From assembly GCF_018831625.1 (NCBI RefSeq), contig NZ_CP065193.1:1350936-1414935 (forward strand): a stretch of DNA of 64,000 nucleotides, read 5' to 3'. Every line of letters begins with the position of its first letter. Within the stretch, counting starts at the first letter, position 1. This DNA is from Spiroplasma endosymbiont of 'Nebria riversi'. GTDB lineage: Bacteria > Bacillota_I > Bacilli_A > Mycoplasmatales > Nriv7. The notes under the pieces are model-generated. The model ran no database searches. It was not told where the DNA came from and saw only the letters and a program-made list of their open reading frames with translations. This document shows, one piece after another, positions 1 through 8,926 of the stretch. A program made the translations under genes and the position numbers.

Positions 1-729
1 AATCTTCAAGCCGGTGGAATGTGGTCTTTATTTAATAATTTAAAAATCGGTTTTCACGATGTTGAAAATTCAAAAATTCCAAAAAATATCAAAACTTTTT
101 ATCGCTGAATTAAATCTGACCCTCGTTGAAAAGAATTAAAACAGCAAATTAAACAAACAAAATGCCATTTTAAGCGGTATGAAGTCTCCGAGATTGGTCT
201 TTTACAAATGGATGCTAAAATAATTACTACATCAAATTTTATGGTTGATAAAAAATATTACATTTATGATTTCATTGACGAAATGACACGAATAGTATTT
301 GGTTATGTTTATGATAGTTTAGGAACTAACAATGCTATTAACGCTGTGCAAAGAGCAATGAAAGATTTTAGCGAACTTGGCATAACAATTAAACGCCTTC
401 GTACTGATAACGCCCCCGAATTCACTACCACTAACTGAAGTAATAAAAAACCATACAAAGTAAAAGAAAGGCCTTTTACAACCTTTCTTTCTAGGAACGG
501 AATTGTTCACGAAATCACACCAATCCGTTCTCCTCAGAGCAATGGAAAGATTGAACGATTCCACCAACATTATAGCAAATTATTTTATGCTAAGGACAAA
601 AAATTAAATCAAAATGAACTTCAACATTATTTAAACAAATATTATTACTTTTACAATTTTGAACGCCGTCATTCGTCGCTAAAAATGACAACCCCCTTTC
701 AAGCACTACAAAAATTTTTAACAAAGTAA
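1..729 (+). CDS. Plectrovirus DDE transposase (unit 0), 3' part
   Basis: The window opens inside the gene, and the frame then stays open (TGA as Trp) to TAA at 727-729. Visible are the catalytic core motifs LQMDAK (first Asp), RTDNAPEF (second Asp) and SPQSNGKIERFHQH (Glu), the signature of rve/DDE transposases such as those carried by SpV1-type Spiroplasma viruses. The complete protein in other units is about 360 aa. This copy has its full C-terminus (ALQKFLTK) and no lesion in view, so it is one of the better candidates for a working enzyme, but its 5' half lies outside the window. Confidence 0.9.
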
Positions 730-831
730 TTTCTAGAAGTTTGAATAATTATTTTTCATAAAAAATTTAAACTTGTTGTACTTGTTCCAATTAAAGTGAT
801 TTCTACTAAAAAACTTAATATTTTCTTATTT

Positions 832-2658
832 TTATTTTACTTCACGAAATTCAATATTACCATCAAATCCTTTGTTTAATGACCTATTTGCACTTCCGTT
901 AAAAGTTATGCTTTCATCATTATTTATAGTAATTTCTTGTGGCAAAAGATTGTATTGTTTTAATTTTTCCATAATTTCTTTAATTAAAATTTTAAATGAT
1001 TTTTCTTCATTACTTGTGTTTGTTATTTGTGAAATAATTTCACCATAAATATTTTGTTTTAAATTTAATGTTACTTGTGCCGAAACTTCTTCTAATGAAG
1101 CAATAACTTTAATTTTTTTATTTGGTTCAACCGCAATTTCTTGCGACGGCAATTCTACTTCTAAAGATGTTTTATGTTATTGCGTTTTACTATTTGAAAA
1201 ATCAAATGTATTACTTAAAGTTTTTGTTTCTGAAGATGTATTTGCTTTGGAAGAACCATAATTGCCTCCAACTCCGGCAGTAGCAGAAACTTCTGCAAAA
1301 GGTCATATTTCTCCACTTGCACTTAATTCAATACTTCAATTATGTTCCATACTTGAAGTAGAAGTTTGTTCCGTTCTTTTTTCTTCACTGTTTGTTTTAC
1401 TTAGACCTGTAGTAATTTGAGAATTTATAGTTGTTTCTTTTGTATATTTACAACTTGGTGTTTTCATATTCTGTTTTGCAGATAAATTATGAAATAATGT
1501 GGTTGTTCCAAAACAAATACTTTTACTATTTTTAGTATATGTTGGTTCAATATTTTTTGTTGCTGTTACATTTGAATATATTAGATTATTTGTATTAATA
1601 TCTTTAATTTCTTTTATAGTAATTCCTTGATTTTTATCTCTAAAACTTAAAAATATTCCTTTTTTAATTAATTCATCTAAATTAATAATTTTATTTTGTT
1701 TATTATCTATTACATAGTAAATTTTCTTTTTATCAAAATATTTATTACTATTATTTTTTGCTTTTATTGTAGCTGATGTATTTTTTTTATTAATTACTTC
1801 TAATTGCAAAATATCTAAATTAGGATTTAAAAAATTTAATTCATTCAAAATAGCTGTATCACTATTTTTATTAATATTTCCTAAATTACTTTTTTTAATT
1901 AATTTATTTAAATCTTGTCTGATTGAAAAAGAAACTTTTTTATTGCCATAATAAGAAGAGCTATCATTTTTTGCTTTAATTGTGGCTGATGTATTTGTTT
2001 TATTAGTTATTTCTAATTGTGATATATTTAAATTATTATTTTTGGATTTTACTGCTATTAGAATTGTATTTTGATTATTATCATTTAAAGCCCCTAAACT
2101 AGTATTTTTAATAAATTCTTCAATATTTTCAAATTTATTGCTAGGGCAACTATTAAAACATTGTAATGCTACACTATTTTTGTTTAATTGCCCATCATCC
2201 CAAATTTCCATGTAAAGTCCATAATTTATTTTTGAAGACATATATTTATTATTAATCACCGAAAAATCATTCCATATAGCTTTAGCAATTTTCCAATATT
2301 CACCTCTAGAACATTCATTTTCATTAAAAGCTATATTGTCAATTATATTAATAAACTTAGGTTTAAATATATCATAATTACTACTTTCGTTATATATTTT
2401 TTGAATTTTTATTCAATTTTCTCTAGAAAATCAAGGTCAATAGTTACATTTGCCACTTCAAAAACACTGTCTATTTATTCTGTTTTCATTACGCGATTGA
2501 CTGTTTCAGCTTCTTTTACTTCTATTTAAATTTTCTAAATTATTTGTTTGTAAATAATTAACTTCATTTTTTGCTGGAGTTGGTGCATTTCCAAGAATTC
2601 CCGACATTCCGCTTCCTGCTATTGTGATTGTTCCTAAGAATCCTAGTAATTTTTTCAT
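832..2658 (-). pseudogene. Secreted ETX/MTX2 (aerolysin-like) pore-forming toxin, one nonsense codon
   Basis: Read from ATG at 2658 (SD AAAAGGAAG) this is a 609-codon frame broken only by TAA at 1177-1179 (codon 494; the copy at 13214-15027 has GAA there). Order: signal peptide MKKLLGFLGTITIAGSG with LGNAPTPAKNE after it; a Cys-containing region; two repeats of about 70 aa of the spiralin/Spiroplasma-lipoprotein type (LDISQLEVINKKNTSATIKA); then from about residue 385 a Thr/Ser-rich stretch with LFHNLSAKQ, SQITTGLS, a Gly-rich insertion-loop-like segment (SATAGVGGNYG) and LPSQEIAVEPNKKIKV. The last part has the layout of ETX/MTX2 toxins: alternating Ser/Thr strands, membrane-inserting loop, then a VPPNTKVKV-like motif. 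It lies on the opposite strand from the viral genes in the cargo slot after the transposase. Family assignment is by pattern only; insect host or parasite cells as target is inference. Confidence 0.66.
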
Positions 2659-2808
2659 ATTAATTAACTTCCTTTTCGTGAATTTTTACTAATTAATAAA
2701 ATTTACCAAATAATCAACAACTTTTCTCCAAAAAATTAATCTGTAATTTCTTTACCTTGAAATTTAATTATAAACTATTTTTAAAAATTTTCTGCATTAT
2801 TTTATAAT

Positions 2809-3112
2809 GGGCGCGTTTAGTTTTCTTAGGTATTTTTAAAAAAAGAAAAAATAATCATTTACTATAAATTATTTTAATATTCAAATTAAGTATATATTTC
2901 TTATGTATGATTTTTGTTGTAAAAAATTATTTTAATGTTGTTTTTATAAGCATTTTACTTAGTTTTTATAACCTTTTTATTAAGATTATGTTTGTTAATA
3001 TTAAATATTTTGTTTTATTACTTATTTTTCAAATAAAAAGGTAATAAATTTTCATTTACTTTTCTTTCAAAATTATTTAAACCTTTTTCTACCCAAGAAA
3101 ACTTTACGCGTC
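2809..3112. mobile_element. MITE-like insertion of about 300 bp
   Basis: The ends form 19-bp imperfect terminal inverted repeats, CGCGTTTAGTTTTCTTAGG on the left and the reverse complement of CGCGTAAAGTTTTCTTGGG on the right. The flanks show a TATAAT duplication (2803-2808 and 3113-3118). Units without the insertion have a single copy of the target (compare 39595-39625). No coding capacity is seen. A shorter copy lies in reverse orientation at 23534-23764. Confidence 0.75.
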
Positions 3113-3144
3113 TATAATTTATTATTCCTTTTTTAAAAAAATGC

Positions 3145-3173
3145 TTGTACTTGTCATAAGTCTGTGGTATATT
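3145..3173 (+). promoter_or_regulatory. Sigma-A-type promoter of unit 1
   Basis: TTGTAC and TATATT are separated by exactly 17 bp. The arrangement recurs at 15166-15194, 23783-23811, about 39640-39668 (orphan) and 63792-63820. It precedes the hairpins and first gene of the unit, so it is the likely main viral promoter. Confidence 0.7.
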
Positions 3174-3191
3174 ACAAGTTTATTTAAAGGG

Positions 3192-3230
3192 GTAGAAACC
3201 ATATACATATGACAAGATTTTGGTTTCTAC
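3192..3230 (+). other. Origin-type hairpin A (10-bp stem)
   Basis: GTAGAAACCA pairs with TGGTTTCTAC across a 19-nt loop containing CATATACATATG. It is conserved in every unit (15215-15253, 23831-23869, 31831-31869, 55819-55857, 63840-63878), just after the promoter. Position and conservation suit a single-stranded phage origin, nick site or packaging element; which of these is not decidable from sequence alone. Confidence 0.6.
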
Positions 3231-3246
3231 AAACTTGCTTTTAATT

Positions 3247-3276
3247 AATAAATAAATACGAGCTCATTTATTTATT
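3247..3276 (+). other. Origin-type hairpin B (perfect 11-bp AT stem)
   Basis: AATAAATAAAT and ATTTATTTATT flank an 8-nt loop containing GAGCTC. It follows hairpin A in every unit. It has no T-tract directly after the stem, so a structural or origin role is likelier than termination. Confidence 0.5.
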
Positions 3277-3339
3277 ACAAGAAATATAAGGTTAAATTAA
3301 TATTTATTATTTTTAGTTATGCCTTGTATTTTTTTGTGC

Positions 3340-3493
3340 CTTGATAGTAATAAACTAAGTTAATTAGTAAACGAAGTTTACTAACAAATTTTGTTAAACA
3401 TAAATGTTTAAAAAAATAAATATTTAACTTAGTTAGATAACTAAGCTAAATATAACTTATTTTAATATAACTAAATATAGTTGTAAGGAAGGT
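3340..3493 (+). promoter_or_regulatory. Palindrome/iteron-like block upstream of the first viral gene
   Basis: It contains GTAAAC-gaa-GTTTAC (3368-3382), CTTAGTTA-ga-TAACTAAG (3428-3445) and several scattered copies of AACTTAGTT/AACTAAGTT. Such blocks are typical of operators or replication-protein sites. A similar set of GTTAACT/GTTAGCTAAC motifs lies upstream of the early genes of the tailed element (55490-55580). Confidence 0.5.
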
Positions 3494-3499
3494 ATGTAT

Positions 3500-3823
3500 G
3501 TGAGAAATATTGAAAATATTTTTTTAAATACTAAAAAATATCTTTTAAAAGAAACACAAAACGCAATTCTTATTAAAGAACCAGAAATTCCGTGATTTAG
3601 TAATCCTATTGGTATTTGATTTTCAAAGCGATTTGTTTATAAAGGCAAATATGAAAATTCTATTTGTATTGGAATAATTAGAAATGGTGAGTATCAGTTG
3701 GTTTCAGTTAATAAAAAAGAGCAGGAGTCTAATTTGATTATAGGACAAGAATTGTTAAATTTTTTTATTGCTGAAAAAGAGAACGATAAAAAGGATGTAA
3801 GTTTTAATTATTTTAAAAATTAA
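3500..3823 (+). CDS. Plectrovirus early protein, about 107 aa (unit 1)
   Basis: First gene of the unit. Unit 4 and unit 5 copies start at an ATG giving MRNIENIFLN, with SD AAGGA at normal spacing. Here the same codon is GTG (3500), preceded by AAGGAAGG, so GTG is preferred over the ATG at 3494, which sits almost on the SD. The protein is soluble, mixed alpha/beta, with a central VYKGKYENSICIGIIRNGEY segment and no known catalytic motif. It resembles the first early gene of the tailed element (55041-55418). A replication, single-strand binding or regulatory role is inference from position. Confidence 0.75.
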
Positions 3824-3899
3824 TTTTAAAGGTGTTTTAAGGCGCCTTAAGAATAGAGGTAAATAAAAAAAACATCTTGGTTGATGTTTATAGTGGCGA

Positions 3900-3930
3900 A
3901 GCGGTGCGGAAAGCGTATGCTCCGCCCGCT
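3900..3930 (+). other. Covarying GC-rich hairpin (unit 1)
   Basis: AGCGG and CCGCT form the outer arms, GGA/TCC and AGC/GCT the inner ones, with loop GTAT. Units 4 and 5 carry AACGG with CCGTT, a compensated pair change that keeps the stem. The 14-bp palindrome TTAAGGCGCCTTAA lies 50 bp upstream (3837-3850). It sits in the gap between the first two viral genes; candidate packaging signal, origin or RNA regulator. Confidence 0.65.
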
Positions 3931-4014
3931 AGTTATGGATGAGTTGAGTTATTTAACTAAGTTATTGCATTTTTTTGATTTCGTGTAGTAAAAAATAGTT
4001 TTGGAGTTTTAGAA

Positions 4015-4209
4015 ATGAAAATGTGAGTTAGTGTGGATGATCCTGGCAAAGATTATTGTCAAGAGTTTATATATTCTATTAATAAAAAAACCGGATTAGA
4101 ACAAAAAATTTGAGCGTCTAAATTTGCAGTTGATTCTGTTAGAACTGATTTAGTTGGTGATAATTGACTTTGTGTTGATTTTGTTGAACATAATTATTTA
4201 AAACAATAA
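4015..4209 (+). CDS. Small conserved viral protein, 64 aa (unit 1)
   Basis: Needs TGA as Trp. It starts MKMWVSVDDPGKDYCQEF and continues IYSINKKTGLEQKIW; the upstream leader ends GGAGTTTTAGAA. No membrane segment. The function is unknown. The N-terminal half is shared with a 32-aa gene overlapping the methyltransferase of the tailed element (53892-53990) and with the end of a frame at about 44286-44345, so it is a family common to both virus types. Confidence 0.75.
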
Positions 4210-4239
4210 ATTAATTAAAAAATTAAGGAGAAAAGGAAG

Positions 4240-4452
4240 ATGAATATATTTGGATTAGTGTTTTTTACGATTTTAACATTATTACTAGCATATTATATTG
4301 CGGTTAATATTTATCGGTTTTTTAAAGATAAAAAGAAATATGGTAGCGAAGCAAAGCGGTTGCCAAAAGATTTTACTTATTCACAACGAATATTTATTGC
4401 AAAGTTTAAGCGAAATTTATTAGAACAAGATGAAAAAGAAATTAAAAAGTAG
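4240..4452 (+). CDS. Small membrane protein, 70 aa (unit 1)
   Basis: N-terminal transmembrane segment (about residues 3-24, GLVFFTILTLLLAYYIAVNI) followed by a basic cytoplasmic tail rich in Lys. SD AAGGAG precedes the start. It is first of a tight run of small membrane genes before the coat gene, the place where filamentous phages keep minor coat or assembly proteins. The precise role is unknown. Confidence 0.8.
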   Translation: MNIFGLVFFTILTLLLAYYIAVNIYRFFKDKKKYGSEAKRLPKDFTYSQRIFIAKFKRNLLEQDEKEIKK

Positions 4453-4462
4453 GTTTTAGAAA

Positions 4463-4612
4463 ATGTTTAAAAAAATAATTATTGAGTTAATTGAATTAAT
4501 TTATCCAACTGCCGATTTACCACCCCAAGTTGTATTTTTGTTTTCAATTTTAATAATTGTAATGCTGTTCTCTGCCATTATTTTTCTACTCTTTTGACCT
4601 TTTAAGCGGTAA
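4463..4612 (+). CDS. Small membrane protein, 49 aa (unit 1)
   Basis: It begins MFKKIIIELIELIYP, then a hydrophobic segment FLFSILIIVMLFSAIIFLLF and a short basic end (WPFKR). Ten bases separate it from the preceding stop. Size and topology fit a pVII/pIX-like minor coat protein, an inference from layout only. Confidence 0.75.
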
Positions 4613-4617
4613 TTATT

Positions 4618-4851
4618 ATGTTTTTATTTGCTTGAAAAGATTTAGATTGAGAACAAATAAAATTGTATTTTCGGGATTTATTTATTCAAATTACAACTAT
4701 CCCGGCTCGTATTACTGGTGGTAAAGAAATTAATTTAACTCAAAAAACACTTTGACTTTTAGTAGCAAATATTGCCTTTTGAATGGTGTTAGTATTCATT
4801 GTTTTATTTATGGTTATTTTATTTTATAAGGTTAAATCATATTTTGTTTAG
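4618..4851 (+). CDS. Small membrane protein, 77 aa (unit 1)
   Basis: Five Trp codons are spread through an amphipathic N-terminal half, followed by one strong transmembrane segment (VANIAFWMVLVFIVLFMVIL) and a short KVKSYFV tail. It lies 5 bases after the previous gene and ends 15 bases before the coat gene. Likely minor structural or assembly membrane protein; not identified further. Confidence 0.75.
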
Positions 4852-4866
4852 AAAGGGGGTGATTAT

Positions 4867-5109
4867 ATGTTAATAAATTTCTTAGTAGAAGGAAATACAT
4901 CAGGAGCAATTACTGGTGAACAAGCGGTTACTAACTTATGAAAAGCATTAATTAAAGCATTTGGTAATATTTGAACTGATATTATTGGTGGTAATATGCC
5001 AAATGTCGTTAATTTCTTTGCTACATATTGAGTTTTCTTGCTTGGTGTGATTATTGGTTTATTTTTAATCGCTTTCAAAATGTTTGAAAAATTAATGCCC
5101 GGTAGATAA
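4867..5109 (+). CDS. Major coat protein candidate, 80 aa (unit 1)
   Basis: It has the strongest ribosome site of the unit (GAAAGGGGGTGAT). The protein has a variable N-terminus of about 15 residues, then an invariant amphipathic helix (EQAVTNLWKALIKAFGNIW), then one transmembrane helix (about residues 52-71) and a basic end (FEKLMPGR). This is the architecture of a filamentous-phage pVIII-type coat. The N-terminus, expected to face outward, is the only part that differs between units. Coat assignment is inferred from size, topology, position before the Zot-like ATPase and SD strength. Confidence 0.8.
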
Positions 5110-5139
5110 TAATAAAAATAAAGAAAGTGTGATTTACGG

Positions 5140-6129
5140 ATGTTATTGTTTAAGAAAATAAATTTAAGATTATATGATTTTGTTGCTTTAAATCGCACTT
5201 TATTTATTATTGCGTGATTCTATGGTGCGATTTTGCATTATTATAATCCTCAGAGTTGACGAATGCTATTTGATATTATTTATTTATTAATTGCTTTGTA
5301 TATTTTATATACTAAAATTTCTCATTTCTTTGCTCGTCGAAGTTTTATTAATTTCTTATTAAATTCACCCTTAAATTTAGTCATTGGTGCCTTAGGGACT
5401 GGAAAAACTGCTTTAATGGTTTTAGCTTCTTACTTATTAAGTGGTTGAAAAACGATTTCTACTTTTCCGATTACAGATAAACAAATGCTTTCATTAGGGC
5501 ATATGTCACTTTTAGATTATAATTATCCAATTTTAGATGAAAAACATTTACTGTTATGAGATGAAACTAACTTATTTTTAGAAGGAACTGATTATAAAGA
5601 AAATGATAGAGTAACCCAAGGTTTACAAGAATATTTCGCTTCGGCTCGGCAATTTACCCATATCGTATTAGCAAGCGGACAACGAGCTGAACATATATGA
5701 GTTAAAGTTCGTGATATTGCGAATTCAATAATTGTTGGTATTAGAAAAAAACCAGTTAGTATTTTTCGACCCTATTTACAAGTTATTTACGGCACTTTTA
5801 AATCGGTAAGCGAATACGAACAATGACGATTAACTCTAATTAATGCTAAAAATGATAAAAAAGGTCGCAAAATCAAGTATCGTAGTATTCCAGAATTAGA
5901 CATTTATTTCTTTAAATTGAAAATTCCGATGTCAATTTTAAACCTTTACGATAATAAATATTTATCATTCTTGCGTGAATTAAGTAATCGTGCTTTGAAT
6001 GATAATTATCAACATAAATTTTGAAATGATAATGTAATGGATATTGAAGCATTAGAATATTTAAAGATGGAAAAATTCAGTAAAATACTTACTAAGTTAA
6101 AAAATAATCTGAAGAAGAAAAACAAGTAA
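5140..6129 (+). CDS. Zot/pI-like assembly ATPase, 329 aa (unit 1)
   Basis: Two hydrophobic N-terminal stretches (residues 18-36 and 43-60) are followed by a P-loop NTPase domain: Walker A GALGTGKT at about residue 88 and Walker B LLLWDET at about 140, then an EYFASARQFTHIVLASGQ stretch of the type seen in Zot-domain proteins. Zot/pI ATPases drive extrusion of filamentous phages at the membrane. The C-terminus is Lys-rich. The frame is intact here. It overlaps no neighbour and lies 30 bp after the coat gene, in the same transcription unit. Confidence 0.85.
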
Positions 6130-6142
6130 AGGAGTTTAAAAA

Positions 6143-6469
6143 ATGGAAAACTTAGAAAAAATGGCTAGTTTAATTGGCGATATGTTTTATAAAGTTTTTG
6201 ATTTAATTTGAACTTTAACCATTCCCGGAACAGATATTCGCATTATTATTTTTCCGCTAATTATGCTTGTGATAAATCTTGTAATTGGCGGCATTTTAGG
6301 TATTCATATTGAACGACCAAAAGTTGGTTTTCGTAAAAAATACCAAAAATCAGTTGCTAATTGAGGAACTAAGAAAAAATCATCTAGTGGTCCGATTAAG
6401 AAATTTAGTGGTAATAGCCCTAAAAACAGACCGTGAGTTAACCAACACGGACGGCGAATAAAAAGGTAG
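6143..6469 (+). CDS. Basic membrane protein, 108 aa (unit 1)
   Basis: It starts MENLEKMASLIGDMFYKV after SD AGGAG. A central hydrophobic span (IIIFPLIMLVINLVIGGILG) is followed by a tail of about 45 residues with many Lys/Arg and a Ser-rich patch, ending WVNQHGRRIKR. The basic tail could touch the phage DNA or phospholipid head groups. It follows the ATPase by 13 bp. Function unknown. Confidence 0.75.
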
Positions 6470-6478
6470 GTTTTTAGA

Positions 6479-6724
6479 ATGTTTAAATTAATAATATTAT
6501 TTATTCTTGTTGCTGTTTTTTCTATTTTTGCTTTAAATGACTTTTTAGGTTTATGAGCCTATGTGCGTGAGGGTTTAGAATATTTTAATAAAGTTCTATC
6601 AAGTAATATTAAAATTTTAGATTTGTTTAAACCAAGGATAAGGTTATTTTCTCAACATCCGATTTTCCAAATTTTAGGAACGATTTGTATCTTATCAACA
6701 ATATATTTAATTTTAAAGATTTAA
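6479..6724 (+). CDS. Membrane protein, 81 aa (unit 1)
   Basis: N-terminal transmembrane segment (FKLIILFILVAVFSIFAL), a short loop (WAYVREGLEYFNKVL) and a second hydrophobic C-terminal segment (ILGTICILSTIYLILK). Present in all full units. Likely a minor coat or assembly membrane component; no family recognised. Confidence 0.75.
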
Positions 6725-6727
6725 AAA

Positions 6728-7111
6728 ATGAAAAAGTTAAAAAAAATATTAGGTATTAAATGATTTAAAAGCGTTTTAGGTTTTATACATTTTTTTATTA
6801 TATTTCATAGATTTATTACTCTAATTTAAATATTTTTAACAAAAATTCGAACTAACACAGATGAGTTTTTTAAAGATTTTATATTGTTTGATTTTCAAAA
6901 TGTAGTTCTTAAGATGTATTTTTGATTATTAATCGTTTATTTGTTAATAACTGGTATTAAGTTAATTATTAGAGGTTATTACTTTAATAAAGTTTTTAGA
7001 AAGCATCAAATGCAAGTTACTAATTGTGAATGTCCGCAACATAGTCAATATAAATTTTCTGATGCTTTTAAAGCAATAAAAAAGAATTTTAAAGCGTGAT
7101 GAGATGGATAA
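6728..7111 (+). pseudogene. Two-span membrane protein, 127 aa family, nonsense at codon 34 (unit 1)
   Basis: The intact relative is at 27338-27721. Here TAA (6827-6829) replaces a TGA Trp codon; the rest of the frame is open to TAA at 7109-7111. The intact form has two hydrophobic spans and a C-terminal Cys-containing NCECPQHSQYKF motif. The last codons overlap the start of ORF1. The same nonsense codon is found in unit 6. Confidence 0.7.
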
Positions 7112-8603
7112 GATTATTTCTTGATTTATTATAATGTTTATTAGTTTGGTGCCGTTAGGGGCGTTTTTTGATACAAAACAACCACCAAAACCTAATATCG
7201 AACAATTCTTTATGAAACGACAAAAATGAGCTATAAACCCCAATCAATGTGGTGAAAGTTGTGAATTGAAATTTCAGGAAATCAGTATAATCAGTTTCAA
7301 GATAAACTTGATTATTTAATGATACAACGCCGAGATTTTGATAAATTTAATTATAGTTATTTATATTGAGTGCCAATTTTTAATTTCTTTGATGAGAATT
7401 TTAAATATATGAGTGAAATATCAATTAAATTAAATGGTTTTAAACAAAATAGTAAACTTAGTTTAAGTCGCAAAAATTCATATCCTTATCCTGATATGAT
7501 TGAAAAAGTTATTTTTAGATAACTTTCCTTTTCTAGTTTTGGTGATGTTATTACTATAAAAACTGAGCATGGTAGCATTGTGAGTTATAATGAGTTTTTA
7601 GAAAATGGTAAATCGCTTTGAAAATCTGGGTCTCGAACAAGTTTTGGAGGAGATTTTATTAATACCTTTTTTGGACAAGTTAATTATTATGGTAATACTT
7701 TCCATTTTTTACGCTATGATGACAAATTAAAATTTGATTTTAAAGATTTTATGCTCCATTATCAAAAAGATTTAACTATTGATTTTATTAATGGGTTATT
7801 TAATAAACTTTATAAAGTTTTAGGTGAGTTTTTTGTGCAATTCTTTTATGCGAGTTTTGATACAGATGCCTCTACTTATGTAGAATTAGATTACAAAGGA
7901 ATGCAACAAATTCCTAAAAATGTTTTACAAATGGGTTTTTTCTATCGTTCCTTAATTACCTTTTATCCCAAACAGTATTTAATTAATTTTGATTCAACAA
8001 TAGAAAATAGTAAGAATATGATTTTTCGTTCGTATTTTTTTGTGAAAGATAAACAAATTGCTAATGATTTTAAAACTGGTAAAAGTTCTTATCAAATAGA
8101 TTTTAATGTGTTAAAAGCATATGATAACCAATTATGGAATGTTACTAGCAATAAATTGCATTTTTACAACGCTAAAGTTGATGTCATGTATGGGATTAAT
8201 ATTTTTACGCTAACTTTTCCACTATATAAAAAGAAAAATGAAAGTACTGAATATCATTATTCTTTATACGATTTTAACATTTTGAATTCAACAGCTTTTA
8301 TTGGTGGCGGAATAAGCGGGTAATATGGATGACTTAATTCCAACACCTAATTGTTCTTATTGAGGCTTATTTAGTGCCATATCTTGTGTCATTCAGCACG
8401 CTTCTGTTAGTATGTTGAACTGATTACTTGGTCTTTCTGGGATTAATTTTTTAATTCGCCCCCTTGGGGATATTGCCAAAACAACGATTAATTTTACCAA
8501 AATCGCCTTTCCAGTATTTGAAGTCATTCCGGCGTTTCAGATGTTATTTGAATTTGTAGTACCATTAGCAATTTTGTTAATGATATTAAAAAAGTTTTCT
8601 TAA
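7104..8603 (+). pseudogene. pIII-like adsorption protein ORF1 (unit 1), deleted and frameshifted
   Basis: The start MDKIISWFIIMFISLVPLGAF is a signal peptide, and the Cys pair (CGESC) follows. The variable N-domain is then lost by a deletion at about 7277-7285 that shifts the frame; the stub KFQEIS matches the beginning of the unit 1/2 lipoprotein domain (LSFPEIS). The conserved C-terminal part (DGEYQYNQFQDKLDYL onward) is further cut by TAA at about 7519 and a frameshift near 8320. The end is a transmembrane helix (LFEFVVPLAILLMILKKFS). Signal peptide, N-domain and C-terminal anchor are the topology of filamentous-phage pIII. Confidence 0.75.
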
Positions 8604-8623
8604 ATGTTTCTGGATTTTTCTTT

Positions 8624-8857
8624 ATGCGAAAATTTTTATCAGCTTTAAATTTAATGTGTGTAGTGTTTATTTCTGGATGTAGTAAAAATATCAGTAATTT
8701 TAAAAAATATGATTTATCATTTCCTGAAATTTCAAATAGCTATTTAACGATTATTCGTAATTTTGATAGTGTGACTGGTATAGATATTAGTGATGTTAAA
8801 AATCAATTACCCTCTGATATTGTTGTTCCTAATTCTGATTTTGAAGATTTACTTTAG
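8624..8857 (+). pseudogene. Lipoprotein with ORF1-type N-domain, truncated and promoterless (unit 1)
   Basis: Lipoprotein signal MRKFLSALNLMCVVFISGC, with Cys as lipobox residue. The body is nearly identical to the intact unit 2 protein but ends early after SDFED by deletion. The TATAAT box and AAAGGAGG ribosome site found before this gene in units 2, 4, 5 and 6 (unit 3 has a slightly different SD) are deleted here; the ORF1 stop is followed almost directly by the start. Confidence 0.7.
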
Positions 8858-8876
8858 TAATTTAATAACCATTCTT

Positions 8877-8906
8877 GAAAATCGTATTACAAAAAATACG
8901 ATTTTC
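8877..8906 (+). terminator. Hairpin between lipoprotein and transposase (unit 1)
   Basis: GAAAATCGTATT pairs with AATACGATTTTC (12 bp) just upstream of the transposase SD (TTAAGGAG). Equivalents are at 12142, 21245, 30072, 38066 and 61723. Other units contain only wobble-preserving changes. It may terminate lipoprotein transcripts or damp transposase translation. Confidence 0.55.
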
Positions 8907-8926
8907 TTAATTTAAGGAGTTTAAAA

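Noticed and set aside
319..570. Opposite-strand frames inside the transposase genes (also at 12864, 21793, 30793, 38778, 40079).
   Set aside because: They mirror a conserved coding sequence on the other strand, have no ribosome site and vary with the real frame.
3151..3180. Imperfect palindrome around ACTTGTCATAAG...TATTACAAGT as a dif-like Xer integration site.
   Set aside because: The right arm is not conserved (units 4 and 7 have TATTACATACT), and the same bases form a TTGTAC-17-TATATT promoter, which explains the conservation better.
4015..6724. Many genes appear chopped into short frames under the standard code.
   Set aside because: The breaks are TGA codons at conserved Trp positions; with code 4 the frames are intact. 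Only TAA/TAG and indels were counted as lesions.
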